Of a DNA stretch of 46,718 bases, positions 1 through 8,479 are shown piece after piece. Source of the DNA: an uncultured Clostridia bacterium (GTDB lineage Bacteria; Bacillota; Clostridia; Oscillospirales; Ruminococcaceae); NCBI GenBank assembly GCA_947627465.1, contig CANQWD010000021.1, positions 1-46,718 of the forward strand, read 5' to 3'. Within the stretch, counting starts at the first letter, position 1. Every line of letters begins with the position of its first letter. The notes under the pieces were generated by a model. The model was not told where the DNA came from and made no database searches. It worked only from the letters and a program-made list of their open reading frames with translations. Position numbers and translations under genes: made by a program.

Positions 1-75
1 GAGCAAAGCTCAACCCGCTGACAGAAAAATCTGACTGCGCAATCGGACAGCAATAATTGTGCGGTGTTGCCTTAA
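1..75. repeat. TTAAGGCAA-family dispersed repeat, right part only (copy A)
   Basis: The first 75 bases match the right end of the longer copies at 4527, 11243 and 36008, including the GCGCAATCGGAC interior and the terminal TTGTGCGGTGTTGCCTTAA. The left half lies outside the window. No coding potential is seen. It is classed as a repeat because the same terminal inverted sequence bounds four other copies here. Confidence 0.8.
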
Positions 76-200
76 ATAAAAAATCCCTGCGCTACTTGAC
101 AAACCGCGGGATTTGTCGTATGTTTATATATGCGGGGTAATTAAATATCCGAAATAGCATGAAAAAAATCAATTTATTGAGGGAATTTCACAAAAAGCCC
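76..200. other. intergenic, no gene seen
   Basis: This stretch separates repeat copy A from the promoter at 201. It contains an imperfect inverted repeat (AAATCCC near 81 with GGGATTT near 108) that could be a terminator for a gene left of the window. I see no open frame with a ribosome site. Confidence 0.4.
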
Positions 201-229
201 TTGCATTTTGGAAAAATATATGTTATAAT
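201..229 (+). promoter_or_regulatory. sigma-A-type promoter for the FN3 protein gene
   Basis: TTGCAT at 201-206, a 17-bp spacer and TATAAT at 224-229, about 95 bp upstream of the start codon at 326. Confidence 0.7.
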
Positions 230-325
230 TGGTAATGAGGATTAGAAATTGACAATCAAAAGTTTTGACTTTGAACTTTCAATTTCCGCCCCTAATATCC
301 AATATTTTCAGGAGGTAAACCAATA

Positions 326-1447
326 ATGAAGAAAAAACTTGCAAGTTTGTTTGCGGCGGCTCTCATGGCGATCACTATGGTGCCCACGGCTGCTACGGCA
401 AGCGCGGCGGCGGTTCGGACCGCTGCCGAGACTGCGCCCGTTCACACCGGCGACACAACAGCAACAACGAAGGTCACATTGCCCAAGGGCGTGACCTACA
501 ACGCAAAAACAAAGGCAGTCAAGAAGAACAGCGTTTGGACCCCCGGCACGAATAAAAATAATTTTAGAGAAAGTTATTTCTATCTTACTTCGGACATGCT
601 GAATGATCACTATTTCAGCGACGTTGATTCTATCACCGTTGCCGCTGCGGGTGTTACTGAATGGGGCATCAGCTTCTATACCAACGAAAAGGATCAAAAC
701 AACAACAATAAATATTTTCAGAGTTTCACGTCCGAGTATGATAATACGACGTACACTTACAAACGGATCGGTATGTGGAAAAACGGCGCGGTCACCATCA
801 AGACTTCCGTTATGGAGGGCAATTCGTGGAGACTGTATGTTAACACTTCGAGCCAGAACTCTTATCTTTCCGTTACATACAAGCTCAAACCCAACCCCGC
901 TCAAGTTAAGGTAACAGCTAAGAAAACGACCTCGACAGCGGCTAAGCTCACATGGGGCAAGGTCAAGGACGCCGAACAATATATCGTTGAGTATAAGAAC
1001 GTTACCTTCGGCGACACGGAATACCGCCGTTATTATAGGTATAAGAAGAATAAGTACGGCTATATGGAGAACGTGCCGATCACAAACACCTCTGTAACGG
1101 TTGGCGATCTGCTGCCCGGTTCCACATACAGCTTCCGCATCAAAACCATCAGAGGCACACTGGAAAGCAAATGGAAAGTTGTTACTGTAAAAACCACAGG
1201 CAAGGCAAAGTTGGAAACGCCTAAGATCTACTCGGCTTATGTAAGCTGGGTCGGCGTTCCCAACGTGAAAGAATACGAGATTATGTATTCTTTGAACGGC
1301 GGCAAAAAATGGCTCACCGTAAAATCGACTACCAACAATTATAACTTTACCTACACTAAAAAAGCCAAGGTGACCTTCAAGGTACGCGCTGTTGCGGGCA
1401 AGGTTAAGAGCGGCTGGAGCGGTCCTAAGACCGTTGAGCTGTATTGA
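326..1447 (+). CDS. secreted protein with C-terminal fibronectin type III domains
   Basis: The 373-residue product starts with a classic signal peptide: MKKK, a hydrophobic Ala/Met-rich core and an Ala-rich cleavage region near residues 25-30. Residues about 45-190 form a beta-rich domain rich in Tyr, Asn and Thr that I do not recognise. Residues about 192-290 look like a fibronectin type III domain (LTWGKVKDAEQYIVEY, then a YSFRIKT strand). A second FN3-like repeat follows to the end (VPNVKEYEIMY, FKVRAVA). FN3 modules are common in exported glycan-acting or adhesive proteins of gut Clostridia, but no catalytic domain is visible and the substrate is unknown. The ATG at 326 has AGGAGG about 9 bases upstream. 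It is monocistronic, with its own promoter at 201 and terminator at 1464. Confidence 0.8.
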   Translation: MKKKLASLFAAALMAITMVPTAATASAAAVRTAAETAPVHTGDTTATTKVTLPKGVTYNAKTKAVKKNSVWTPGTNKNNFRESYFYLTSDMLNDHYFSDVDSITVAAAGVTEWGISFYTNEKDQNNNNKYFQSFTSEYDNTTYTYKRIGMWKNGAVTIKTSVMEGNSWRLYVNTSSQNSYLSVTYKLKPNPAQVKVTAKKTTSTAAKLTWGKVKDAEQYIVEYKNVTFGDTEYRRYYRYKKNKYGYMENVPITNTSVTVGDLLPGSTYSFRIKTIRGTLESKWKVVTVKTTGKAKLETPKIYSAYVSWVGVPNVKEYEIMYSLNGGKKWLTVKSTTNNYNFTYTKKAKVTFKVRAVAGKVKSGWSGPKTVELY

Positions 1448-1463
1448 TTTAAGCTCTGTTTTG

Positions 1464-1492
1464 AACTCCCCGATTTTTCGGGGAGTTTTTTT
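1464..1492 (+). terminator. rho-independent terminator after the FN3 gene
   Basis: AACTCCCCGA, a short T-rich loop and TCGGGGAGTT are followed by a T run, 17 bases after the stop codon. Confidence 0.9.
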
Positions 1493-1606
1493 GCGGAATT
1501 GCAGTTCCGCGTTTTGCGACAACCACGAGGCGCAAACGATTTCGGCGTTTTTTCAACACATTTTTGTTGATTTTGTAAAAATTCTTAAAAAATTTTACAA
1601 AAATAC

Positions 1607-1635
1607 TAGCAATTTTTTCATTGATGTGTTATAAT
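1607..1635 (+). promoter_or_regulatory. probable ppdK promoter
   Basis: TATAAT is at 1630-1635 in a very AT-rich upstream region. The -35 match (around 1607) is poor. The leader to the start codon is about 100 bases. Confidence 0.5.
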
Positions 1636-1739
1636 AGTATTTAGAGAATTGGAGGTATGGGCAAAAATGCGTCCAAACGGCTTGCTTACGCACTCGTACC
1701 CCTATAAATTCTATTTTCACTAACAGGAGGAACAATCCA

Positions 1740-4382
1740 ATGGCTAAGAAGTATTGTTACATGTTCTCGGAGGGCAACGCTACCATGCGCGAGCTGCTCG
1801 GAGGCAAGGGCGCGAACCTCGCGGAGATGACCAACATCGGTCTTCCCGTACCGCAGGGTTTCACCATCACCACCGAAGCCTGCACCCAGTATTACGAGGA
1901 CGGCAGAAAGATCAACGACGAAATTATGGCGGAAGCTATGGAGTACGTCAAGAAAATGGAGGAGATAAACGGCAAGAAGTTCGGCGATAAGCAGAACCCG
2001 CTGCTCGTTTCCGTTCGTTCCGGCGCGCGCGCTTCCATGCCCGGCATGATGGACACAATTTTGAACCTCGGCTTGAACGATGAAGTTGCCGCTGCAATGA
2101 TCGCGGGCAACCCCGACCCCAAGTTCGAGAGATTTGTTTACGACTCTTACAGAAGATTTATCCAGATGTTCTCCGACGTTGTTATGGAAGTCGGAAAGAA
2201 GTACTTCGAGAAGCTCATTGACGATATGAAAGCAAAGAAAGGCGTTAAGTTTGACGTAGAGCTTGACGCGAACGACCTTAAGGAGCTTGCGAACCAATTT
2301 AAGGCAGAGTACAAAAAGCAGCTCGGCACAGACTTCCCGAGCGACCCGATCGAGCAGCTTAAGCTCGCTATCGAAGCTGTATTCCGTTCTTGGGACAACC
2401 CGCGTGCGAACGTTTACCGCCGCGACAACGATATCCCGTACAGCTGGGGTACCGCGGTAAACGTAATGCCGATGGTATTCGGCAACTTGAACGACGAGTC
2501 CGGTACGGGTGTTGCGTTCACAAGAGACCCGGCTACCGGCGAGAAGAAGCTTATGGGCGAGTTCCTTAAGAACGCTCAGGGCGAGGACGTTGTAGCGGGC
2601 GTTCGTACTCCTATGCCCATTACTCAAATGGAGCAGGAGTTCCCCGAGGCTTATAAGGACTTCATCAACGTTTGCAAGACCTTGGAAGATCACTACCACG
2701 ATATGCAGGATATGGAGTTCACCGTTGAGAACAAGAAGCTCTATATGCTCCAGTGCCGCAACGGTAAGAGAACCGCTCCCGCGGCTTTGAAGATCGCTTG
2801 CGACCTCGTTGACGAGGGCATGAAGACCGAGGAAGAGGCTGTCGCTATGATCGACCCGCGCAACCTCGACACTCTGCTTCACCCGCAGTTCGACGCGGCG
2901 GCGCTTAAGGCTGCAACTCCCGTAGGCAAGGGCTTGGGCGCTTCTCCCGGAGCTGCTTGCGGTAAGATCGTATTCACCGCTGACGACGCTGTTGAGTGGA
3001 AGTCCAGAGGTGAAAAGGTAGTTCTCGTTCGTCTCGAGACTTCTCCCGAGGACATCACCGGTATGAAAGCGGCTCAGGGTATCTTGACAGTTCGCGGCGG
3101 TATGACCTCTCACGCTGCCGTTGTAGCGCGCGGTATGGGTACTTGCTGCGTTTCCGGCTGCGGCGACATCGCAATGGACGAGGAGAACAAGAAGTTTACG
3201 CTCGCGGGCAAGGAATATCACGAGGGCGACGCTATCTCTATCGACGGTTCTACCGGTAACATTTATGACGGCATTATCCCGACTGTTGACGCAACGATCG
3301 CGGGCGACTTCGACAGAATTATGGGCTGGGCGGACAAGTTCAGAAAGCTTAAAGTTCGCACCAACGCTGATACTCCCGCTGACGCTAAGAAAGCAAGAGA
3401 GCTTGGCGCGGAGGGTATCGGTCTTTGCCGTACCGAGCACATGTTCTTTGCAGAGGACAGAATTGCGGCGTTCCGTGAGATGATCTGCGCGGATACCGTT
3501 GAGGAGCGCGAAAAGGCTCTCGATAAGATACTTCCGTATCAGCAGGGCGACTTCGAGCAACTTTATGAGGCTCTTGAGGGCTGCCCCGTAACCATTCGTT
3601 TCCTCGACCCGCCGCTTCACGAGTTCGTGCCCACCGAGGAGGACGATATCAAGAAGCTCGCTGACGCTCAGGGCAAGTCCGTTGAGCAGATCAAGACGAT
3701 CATTGCAAGTCTCCACGAGTTCAATCCGATGATGGGTCACCGCGGCTGCCGTCTTTGCGTAACTTATCCCGAGATCGCAAAAATGCAGACCAAGGCTGTT
3801 ATCCGCGCGGCTATCAACGTTCAGAAGAAGCACGCTGATTGGAATATCGTTCCCGAGATCATGATCCCGCTCGTAGGCGAAGTTAAGGAGCTGAAGTTCG
3901 TTAAGGACATCGTTGTGGCTACCGCGGACGAGGAGATCAAGAACGCGGGCGCTAACCTCAAATACGAAGTCGGCACTATGATTGAGATCCCGAGAGCTGC
4001 TCTCACTGCCGACGAGATCGCTAAGGAAGCGGAGTTCTTCTGCTTCGGTACAAACGACCTCACGCAGATGACTTACGGCTTCTCGCGCGACGACGCAGGC
4101 AAGTTCCTGAACGCTTACTATGACACCAAGATCTTCGAGAACGACCCGTTTGCGAAACTCGACCAGGCAGGCGTAGGCAAGCTGATGGAAATGGCTATCA
4201 CGCTCGGCAAGAAGACCCGTCCCGATATGCACGTCGGCATTTGCGGCGAGCACGGCGGCGATCCTTCGTCCGTTGAGTTCTGCCACAAGATTGGTCTGAC
4301 TTATGTATCCTGCTCGCCGTTCCGCGTTCCGATCGCAAGATTGGCGGCGGCTCAGGCGGCTATCGCAGACAAAAAGAAATAA
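1740..4382 (+). CDS. ppdK: pyruvate, phosphate dikinase
   Basis: This 880-residue protein matches the usual length and layout of PPDK: an N-terminal nucleotide-binding domain (GGKGANLAEM near residue 21), a central phosphohistidine swivel domain and a C-terminal PEP/pyruvate TIM barrel. The swivel motif GGMTSHAAVVARG places the phosphorylated His at about residue 458. The barrel motif GICGEHGGDP carries the catalytic Cys at about 835. The enzyme interconverts PEP + AMP + PPi and pyruvate + ATP + Pi. In anaerobic Clostridia it commonly replaces or supplements pyruvate kinase in a PPi-linked glycolysis. The ATG at 1740 has an AGGAGG site about 8 bases upstream. Strongly biased codon use suggests high expression. 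The gene stands alone, with its own terminator. Confidence 0.97.
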   Translation: MAKKYCYMFSEGNATMRELLGGKGANLAEMTNIGLPVPQGFTITTEACTQYYEDGRKINDEIMAEAMEYVKKMEEINGKKFGDKQNPLLVSVRSGARASMPGMMDTILNLGLNDEVAAAMIAGNPDPKFERFVYDSYRRFIQMFSDVVMEVGKKYFEKLIDDMKAKKGVKFDVELDANDLKELANQFKAEYKKQLGTDFPSDPIEQLKLAIEAVFRSWDNPRANVYRRDNDIPYSWGTAVNVMPMVFGNLNDESGTGVAFTRDPATGEKKLMGEFLKNAQGEDVVAGVRTPMPITQMEQEFPEAYKDFINVCKTLEDHYHDMQDMEFTVENKKLYMLQCRNGKRTAPAALKIACDLVDEGMKTEEEAVAMIDPRNLDTLLHPQFDAAALKAATPVGKGLGASPGAACGKIVFTADDAVEWKSRGEKVVLVRLETSPEDITGMKAAQGILTVRGGMTSHAAVVARGMGTCCVSGCGDIAMDEENKKFTLAGKEYHEGDAISIDGSTGNIYDGIIPTVDATIAGDFDRIMGWADKFRKLKVRTNADTPADAKKARELGAEGIGLCRTEHMFFAEDRIAAFREMICADTVEEREKALDKILPYQQGDFEQLYEALEGCPVTIRFLDPPLHEFVPTEEDDIKKLADAQGKSVEQIKTIIASLHEFNPMMGHRGCRLCVTYPEIAKMQTKAVIRAAINVQKKHADWNIVPEIMIPLVGEVKELKFVKDIVVATADEEIKNAGANLKYEVGTMIEIPRAALTADEIAKEAEFFCFGTNDLTQMTYGFSRDDAGKFLNAYYDTKIFENDPFAKLDQAGVGKLMEMAITLGKKTRPDMHVGICGEHGGDPSSVEFCHKIGLTYVSCSPFRVPIARLAAAQAAIADKKK

Positions 4383-4406
4383 TGGCGATTTAACTTAACA
4401 GTATTG

Positions 4407-4440
4407 GCACCGCGCTTGAAAGAGCGCGGTGCTTTTTCTT
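4407..4440 (+). terminator. rho-independent terminator after ppdK
   Basis: GCACCGCGCT and AGCGCGGTGC form a perfect 10-bp stem with a short loop, followed by TTTTTCTT. Confidence 0.9.
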
Positions 4441-4493
4441 GCTTGTGCAACCTATCCAAAAACGCGTCGAAAAGTTTGTGCGAATTCACGCCC

Positions 4494-4522
4494 TTGTAAC
4501 GCGGCGGAAATGCTGATATAAT
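4494..4522 (+). promoter_or_regulatory. promoter of the GH5-GH94 operon
   Basis: TTGTAA at 4494-4499, a 17-bp spacer and TATAAT at 4517-4522. The repeat copy begins at 4527, so transcription would start inside or at the edge of the repeat. Confidence 0.65.
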
Positions 4523-4526
4523 AATA

Positions 4527-4706
4527 TTAAGGCAATACCACACAAAGATTGTCGTTCGATTGCGCCGCAGATTTTTCGTCAGATTGTACAAAGGGAGCGC
4601 CGCAAGGCTGACGCCTTGCAAGCGAACTTTGTACAAGATGACGGAAAATATGCAAGCAAGCGGACGGCAAAGCCCGTAGGGCGGTCTTTGTGCGGTGTTG
4701 CCTTAA
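4527..4706. repeat. TTAAGGCAA-family dispersed repeat, full 180-bp copy (copy B, inverted)
   Basis: The copy is bounded by TTAAGGCAATACCACACAA and TTGTGCGGTGTTGCCTTAA. Its reverse complement aligns along its length with copies C (11243) and E (36008). An inner inverted pair, TTGTACAAAG/CTTTGTACAA, brackets the centre, so the element can fold back. It fills the space between the promoter at 4494 and the GH5 ribosome site and is therefore probably part of the operon leader. Confidence 0.85.
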
Positions 4707-4740
4707 CAACAACGGGCACAATTTTTGAGGAGGGATATTT

Positions 4741-5769
4741 ATGAAAGAGTTCACGGGCTTCAAAAAGGGAATAGATCTCGGCGGTTGGATTTCGCAGTGC
4801 GACAACAACGATTACAGCGAAAAGCATTTTTCGGAGTTTATCACCGAGCGCGATTTCGACAACATCAAGGCGATGGGGTTGGATCACGTTCGTATGCCGT
4901 TTGACTACAACGTCGTAATGACGGACGAGGGCGAGTTTATCGAGGCGGGATTTAAGCATATAGATTTCTGCCTTGACGAGTGCGAAAAGCGCGGCTTAAA
5001 CGTTGTTCTTGACTTGCACAAGACCGCCGGCTTCGTTTTCGACAACTTAGAGTGCTTCGACTTCTTTGACAGCGCCGAGCTTCAGGATCTGTTCGTCAAG
5101 CTCTGGCTGGAAATGACGCGCCGTTACGGAACGCGCAAAAACGCCGTTTTCGAGCTGCTGAACGAAGTGACCGACGAATCCGTAGCGCAAAAGTGGAACG
5201 CGATAATCAAGCGGACAGTCGCGGAGATACGCAAGATAAACACGGATATCCGCATAATAATCGGCGGTATTTTTAACGACAGCATTTACGGCTTGACGCT
5301 TCTTGAAAAGCCGCTTGACGATAACATCGTCTTTACGTTTCACTGTTATTCGCCGCTTATTTTTACGCACCAACGGGCGTATTGGGTGAAAGATATGCCA
5401 AGCGATTACACGCTGAATTACCCCGTGTCCGAGCGCGAGGCTAAGACAAGATCGCGGGAGCTTTTCGGCGAAACGTACAGCGGCGAGTTTGAGGACAGCG
5501 ACAAGCTGCTTTCGCCGGAGTATTTCGAGAGAATGTTCGCTGAGGCTTGCAGAATAGCCGAGGAGAACGACGTTCCGCTTTACTGCGGAGAATACGGTGT
5601 TATAGATCAAGCCGCGCCCGAAAGCACTTTGAACTGGTTCGCCGATATCCACGCGGCGTTTGAGAAACTCGGTATTGCGCGGGCGGCGTGGAATTATAAG
5701 CAAAAGGATTTCGGAATTACCGATGAGCATTATGCGGATATCCGCGATGAACTGATAAAATTTTTATGA
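4741..5769 (+). CDS. cytosolic glycoside hydrolase family 5 (beta-glucanase/cellulase-like)
   Basis: The 342-residue protein has GH5 clan-A hallmarks: an N-terminal GIDLGGW segment, HVRMPFDY, VVLDLHK, the acid/base motif FELLNE with Glu at about residue 142, and the nucleophile motif YCGEYG with Glu at about residue 284. There is no signal peptide or carbohydrate-binding module, so it probably acts inside the cell on imported oligosaccharides, for example trimming beta-glucan or cellodextrin fragments. The family is secure, but the linkage (beta-1,4 or beta-1,3) cannot be read from sequence. The ATG at 4741 follows GAGGAGGG by about 6 bases. It is the first gene of an operon, with the GH94 phosphorylase 15 bases downstream, which suggests that the hydrolase feeds disaccharides to it. 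Confidence 0.88.
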   Translation: MKEFTGFKKGIDLGGWISQCDNNDYSEKHFSEFITERDFDNIKAMGLDHVRMPFDYNVVMTDEGEFIEAGFKHIDFCLDECEKRGLNVVLDLHKTAGFVFDNLECFDFFDSAELQDLFVKLWLEMTRRYGTRKNAVFELLNEVTDESVAQKWNAIIKRTVAEIRKINTDIRIIIGGIFNDSIYGLTLLEKPLDDNIVFTFHCYSPLIFTHQRAYWVKDMPSDYTLNYPVSEREAKTRSRELFGETYSGEFEDSDKLLSPEYFERMFAEACRIAEENDVPLYCGEYGVIDQAAPESTLNWFADIHAAFEKLGIARAAWNYKQKDFGITDEHYADIRDELIKFL

Positions 5770-5784
5770 TAAGGAGAACAAATC

Positions 5785-8154
5785 ATGAACTACGGACATT
5801 TTGACGAGCAGAACAAGGAATATGTTATCACGCGCCCCGACACGCCCTCGCCTTGGGCGAACTACCTCGGCGACCCGAATTACGGCGCGATGATATCCAA
5901 CAACGCGGCGGGCTACAGCTTCGAGAAAAGCGGCGCGAACGGGCGAATTTTACGTTTCAGATTTAACAGCAGCTCCAACGATCTGCCGGGGCGCTACGTC
6001 TATATCAAAGACGAGCATGAGTACTGGAGCGGCTCTTGGGCGCCCGTCTGCAAGCCGCTCGAGAGCTTCAAGAGCGAGTGCCGCCACGGTACGGCTTATA
6101 CGATAATTTCCTCGGAGTACAGAAACATCAAGACCGAGACCTTGTATTATGTTCCGCTCGGCAAGACCTACGAGGTGTGGGCTTGCAAGGTGACGAACCT
6201 CGACAGCAAGCCGCGCAAGCTCTCCGTTTTCGGCGTTTGTGAGTTCACGAACGACAACAACTACGAGCAGGACGGCGTTAATCTGCAATACACGCAGTTC
6301 ATCACGCACACTTATTACGGCGAAAATCTTCTCACTCAAAGACAAAACGAACTTCAAGGCGGCAATACCCGTTTTCTCGGACTTGTCGGCGAAAAGGCAG
6401 CGGCATTTTGCGGCGACCGCGAGAAATTCCTCGGCGTTTACAGAGGTTACGGAAATCCGATCGGCGTGGAACAGGGGCTGAACGGCGATTTAAATTTCTG
6501 CGGAAACTCCGTCGGCGCGCTTCAAAGCGATATTGAAATTCAGCCGAACGAGACCCGCGAGTTTATCTATATCGTAGGTCAGAAGCCCGAGGACAAGGCT
6601 CGCGAAATTATGAAGTCTTATGAGGAAAAGGGCGCGGTGGAAAAGGAGCTTTCGGAGCTTAAAAATTACTGGCACGGCAAGCTCGGCAATCTGCAAGTCC
6701 ACACTCCCGACAGCGACTTCAACAATATCGTCAATGTCTGGAACGCTTACAACTGTTTCATCACGTTTACGTGGTCGAGAGCCGCAAGCTTCATTTACTG
6801 CGGACTTCGCAACGGCTACGGCTACCGCGACACCGTTCAGGATATCCAAGGCGTAATTCATCTCGCCCCCGAAATGGCTAAAGAGCAGATAATCTTTATG
6901 CTGTCGGCGCAGGTGACGAACGGCGCGGGTTTGCCGCTCGTTAAGTACACGCACAACGCGGGTCACGAAAACACCCCCGACGACCCCGAATACGTTAAGG
7001 AAACGGGACACCCGTCCTACCGCGCCGACGACGCGCTGTGGCTTTTTCCGACTGTTTACAAGTATATCGCCGAGAGCGGCGATACGGCGTTCCTCGACGA
7101 GGAAATTTACTACGCGAACAACGGCGAAAAAGGAACGGTTTACGACCACCTTAAACGCGCTATCGATTTCTCGATGAACAACCTCGGCAACCACGGAATG
7201 CCCGCGGGACTTCACGCAGACTGGAACGACTGCTTAAGGCTCGGCAAAAAGGGCGAGAGCACGTTTGTGGCGTTCCAGCTGGTTTACGCGATAAAGATAC
7301 TCAAAGAATACGCGCTCGGCAAGAACGATACAGAATACGTAAAATATCTTGACGAGATCGGCGCTAAGCTTGACGGCATACTTGAAAAGTGCTGGAACGA
7401 AGATCGCTTTATACGCGGATACAAAGAGGACGGAGAGATTATCGGACAGCGCACCGATCCCGAGGCTTCCATGTGGCTGAACCCGCAGTCTTGGGCGGTC
7501 ATTTCGGGCTACGCAAGCAAGGAACAGGGCGAGAAAGCGCTAAATTCCGTGGAGCGCGAACTGAACACTCCCTACGGCGCGATGGTAATGTACCCGCCTT
7601 ACGACAAGCACGCGTTCGACGGTGCGCTTATGCATTGCTTTAACAGATGTGTAAAGGAGAACGCGGGTATTTTCTCGCAGACCCAAGGCTGGCTTATTCT
7701 CGCCGAGGCGAAGCTCGGGCGCGGCGATATGGCTTACAAGTACTGGAAAGAAGCGTCTCCCGCGACCTACAACGACAACGCCGAACTGCGCGAAATGGAG
7801 CCGTATGTTTACGGGCAGTTCGTCGAGGGCAAGGACAGTCCGTTCGCGGGCAGAGCGCACGTTCATTGGCTTACCGGTACGGCTTCCACGGTTATGGTGG
7901 GCACGGTCGAGGGTATTTTGGGACTTCGTCCGAACTCCAAAGGCTTGATAATAGACCCGTCCATTCCGAGCGAGTGGAAAGAATTCACAATGGAAAAGAC
8001 GTTCCGCGGAAAGAAGCTCCACATCACCGTCAAGAACCCCAACGGAGCGCAAAGCGGCGTGAAGAGCGTTACCGTGAACGGCGCTAAGCTTGCCGAAAAT
8101 CTTATCACTTCCGACATTCTCAAAGACGAAAATGAAGTTGTCGTAGAACTGTAA
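5785..8154 (+). CDS. GH94 beta-glucoside phosphorylase (cellobiose phosphorylase-like)
   Basis: The 789-residue protein opens with YGHFD, EYVITRPDTPSPWANYLG and AGYSF, the typical start of GH94 phosphorylases. It carries the catalytic-loop motif HADWNDCL at about residues 477-484, where the general-acid Asp resides in this family. Known members split a beta-linked disaccharide with phosphate to give glucose (or GlcNAc) 1-phosphate plus a free sugar, saving one ATP. The sequence departs from characterised cellobiose phosphorylases in the GLRNGYGYRDTVQD region, so a related substrate such as laminaribiose is possible. The length fits disaccharide rather than cellodextrin phosphorylases (about 980 residues). 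No signal peptide is seen. It is co-transcribed with the GH5 gene, has AAGGAG at 5771 and is followed by a terminator. Confidence 0.85.
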   Translation: MNYGHFDEQNKEYVITRPDTPSPWANYLGDPNYGAMISNNAAGYSFEKSGANGRILRFRFNSSSNDLPGRYVYIKDEHEYWSGSWAPVCKPLESFKSECRHGTAYTIISSEYRNIKTETLYYVPLGKTYEVWACKVTNLDSKPRKLSVFGVCEFTNDNNYEQDGVNLQYTQFITHTYYGENLLTQRQNELQGGNTRFLGLVGEKAAAFCGDREKFLGVYRGYGNPIGVEQGLNGDLNFCGNSVGALQSDIEIQPNETREFIYIVGQKPEDKAREIMKSYEEKGAVEKELSELKNYWHGKLGNLQVHTPDSDFNNIVNVWNAYNCFITFTWSRAASFIYCGLRNGYGYRDTVQDIQGVIHLAPEMAKEQIIFMLSAQVTNGAGLPLVKYTHNAGHENTPDDPEYVKETGHPSYRADDALWLFPTVYKYIAESGDTAFLDEEIYYANNGEKGTVYDHLKRAIDFSMNNLGNHGMPAGLHADWNDCLRLGKKGESTFVAFQLVYAIKILKEYALGKNDTEYVKYLDEIGAKLDGILEKCWNEDRFIRGYKEDGEIIGQRTDPEASMWLNPQSWAVISGYASKEQGEKALNSVERELNTPYGAMVMYPPYDKHAFDGALMHCFNRCVKENAGIFSQTQGWLILAEAKLGRGDMAYKYWKEASPATYNDNAELREMEPYVYGQFVEGKDSPFAGRAHVHWLTGTASTVMVGTVEGILGLRPNSKGLIIDPSIPSEWKEFTMEKTFRGKKLHITVKNPNGAQSGVKSVTVNGAKLAENLITSDILKDENEVVVEL

Positions 8155-8167
8155 CCGAAAAACCGAA

Positions 8168-8200
8168 AGCGCCGCCGAAATTTTCGGCAGCGCTTTTTAT
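8168..8200 (+). terminator. terminator after the GH94 gene
   Basis: AGCGCCGCCGAAA and TTTTCGGCAGCGCT form an imperfect stem followed by TTTTTA, 13 bases after the stop. Confidence 0.85.
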
Positions 8201-8228
8201 TGACATATTTCGACAAATGTGTTATAAT
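8200..8228 (+). promoter_or_regulatory. consensus promoter of the toxin mRNA (RNA I)
   Basis: TTGACA at 8200-8205, a 17-bp spacer and TATAAT at 8223-8228: a perfect consensus. The expected start is about 8235. The leader contains a small hairpin (CCGG...CCGG, 8236-8250) before the ribosome site. Confidence 0.85.
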
Positions 8229-8277
8229 TTATTTGCCGGTTACTTCCCGGACGTTTTACGAAAGGGGGTGAACGAAA

Positions 8278-8403
8278 GTGATAGCTTTCATAAATTTTTT
8301 GTACACCGTTTTCGCCAACGTCGTATCAAAGTACATCAACGATTGGCTGGACGGCAAAAAAGTGAGTAGCCCGGCAATTCAGCAAAACCTAAAGGATTTA
8401 TAA
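8278..8403 (+). CDS. small hydrophobic peptide, Fst-like type I toxin candidate (41 aa)
   Basis: A GTG start at 8278, eight bases after an AGGGGG ribosome site, opens a 41-codon frame. Residues 2-20 form a hydrophobic, probably membrane-spanning segment. It is followed by a WLDGKK motif and a polar tail ending KDL. This layout (short TM helix, WL, charged tail) is that of Fst/par-family toxins, though direct sequence identity to pAD1 Fst is low and the usual TM proline is absent. The start region (8279-8291) contains a 13-bp sequence repeated exactly at 8454-8466, inside the convergent antisense RNA, as expected for translational silencing. No neighbour shares the transcript. Confidence is high that a peptide is encoded and moderate for toxicity. 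Confidence 0.75.
   Translation: MIAFINFLYTVFANVVSKYINDWLDGKKVSSPAIQQNLKDL
8279..8291. repeat. direct repeat DRa, copy 1 (toxin start region)
   Basis: TGATAGCTTTCAT spans the toxin start codon and is identical to 8454-8466. A second short repeat, GTGAACG, lies at 8268-8274 and 8442-8448 at nearly the same spacing (4 versus 5 bases before the longer repeat), paralleling the DRa/DRb pair of par loci. Confidence 0.85.
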
Positions 8404-8409
8404 AAATCG

Positions 8410-8441
8410 CCCCCGAGCCGGCACGCTCGGGGGAAATTTTT
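8410..8441. terminator. bidirectional terminator shared by toxin and antitoxin RNAs
   Basis: CCCCCGAGC (8410-8418), a CGGCAC loop and GCTCGGGGG (8425-8433), flanked by an A run on the left and a T run on the right, so it works on both strands. Confidence 0.9.
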
Positions 8442-8453
8442 GTGAACGCAGTT

Positions 8454-8466
8454 TGATAGCTTTCAT
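8454..8466. repeat. direct repeat DRa, copy 2 (antitoxin 5' end)
   Basis: Identical to 8279-8291. On the minus strand it forms the 5' part of the antitoxin RNA, complementary to the toxin start region. Confidence 0.85.
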
Positions 8467-8479
8467 TTTCTGCAATTAT

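Larger units (their letters stand above)
8404..8473 (-). ncRNA. antisense antitoxin RNA candidate (RNA II, about 70 nt)
   Basis: The minus-strand promoter at 8480-8508 predicts a start near 8473. The transcript would read through the complement of both direct repeats and end at the shared bidirectional terminator at 8410-8433 (C5GAGC/GCTCG5, followed by a T run on the minus strand). The length is close to the roughly 65 nt of pAD1 RNA II. It can pair with the toxin mRNA at the ribosome site/start region and at the terminator loop. No open frame is present. Confidence 0.7.

Noticed and set aside
308-1522. 404-codon open frame antisense to the FN3 gene
   Set aside because: Low-complexity product, no ribosome site, and the opposite frame has a signal peptide, domains, promoter and terminator.
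1686-4286. 866-codon open frame antisense to ppdK
   Set aside because: It has no ribosome site or promoter, its product resembles no protein, and it mirrors the strongly biased codon use of ppdK. It is a shadow of the highly expressed gene.
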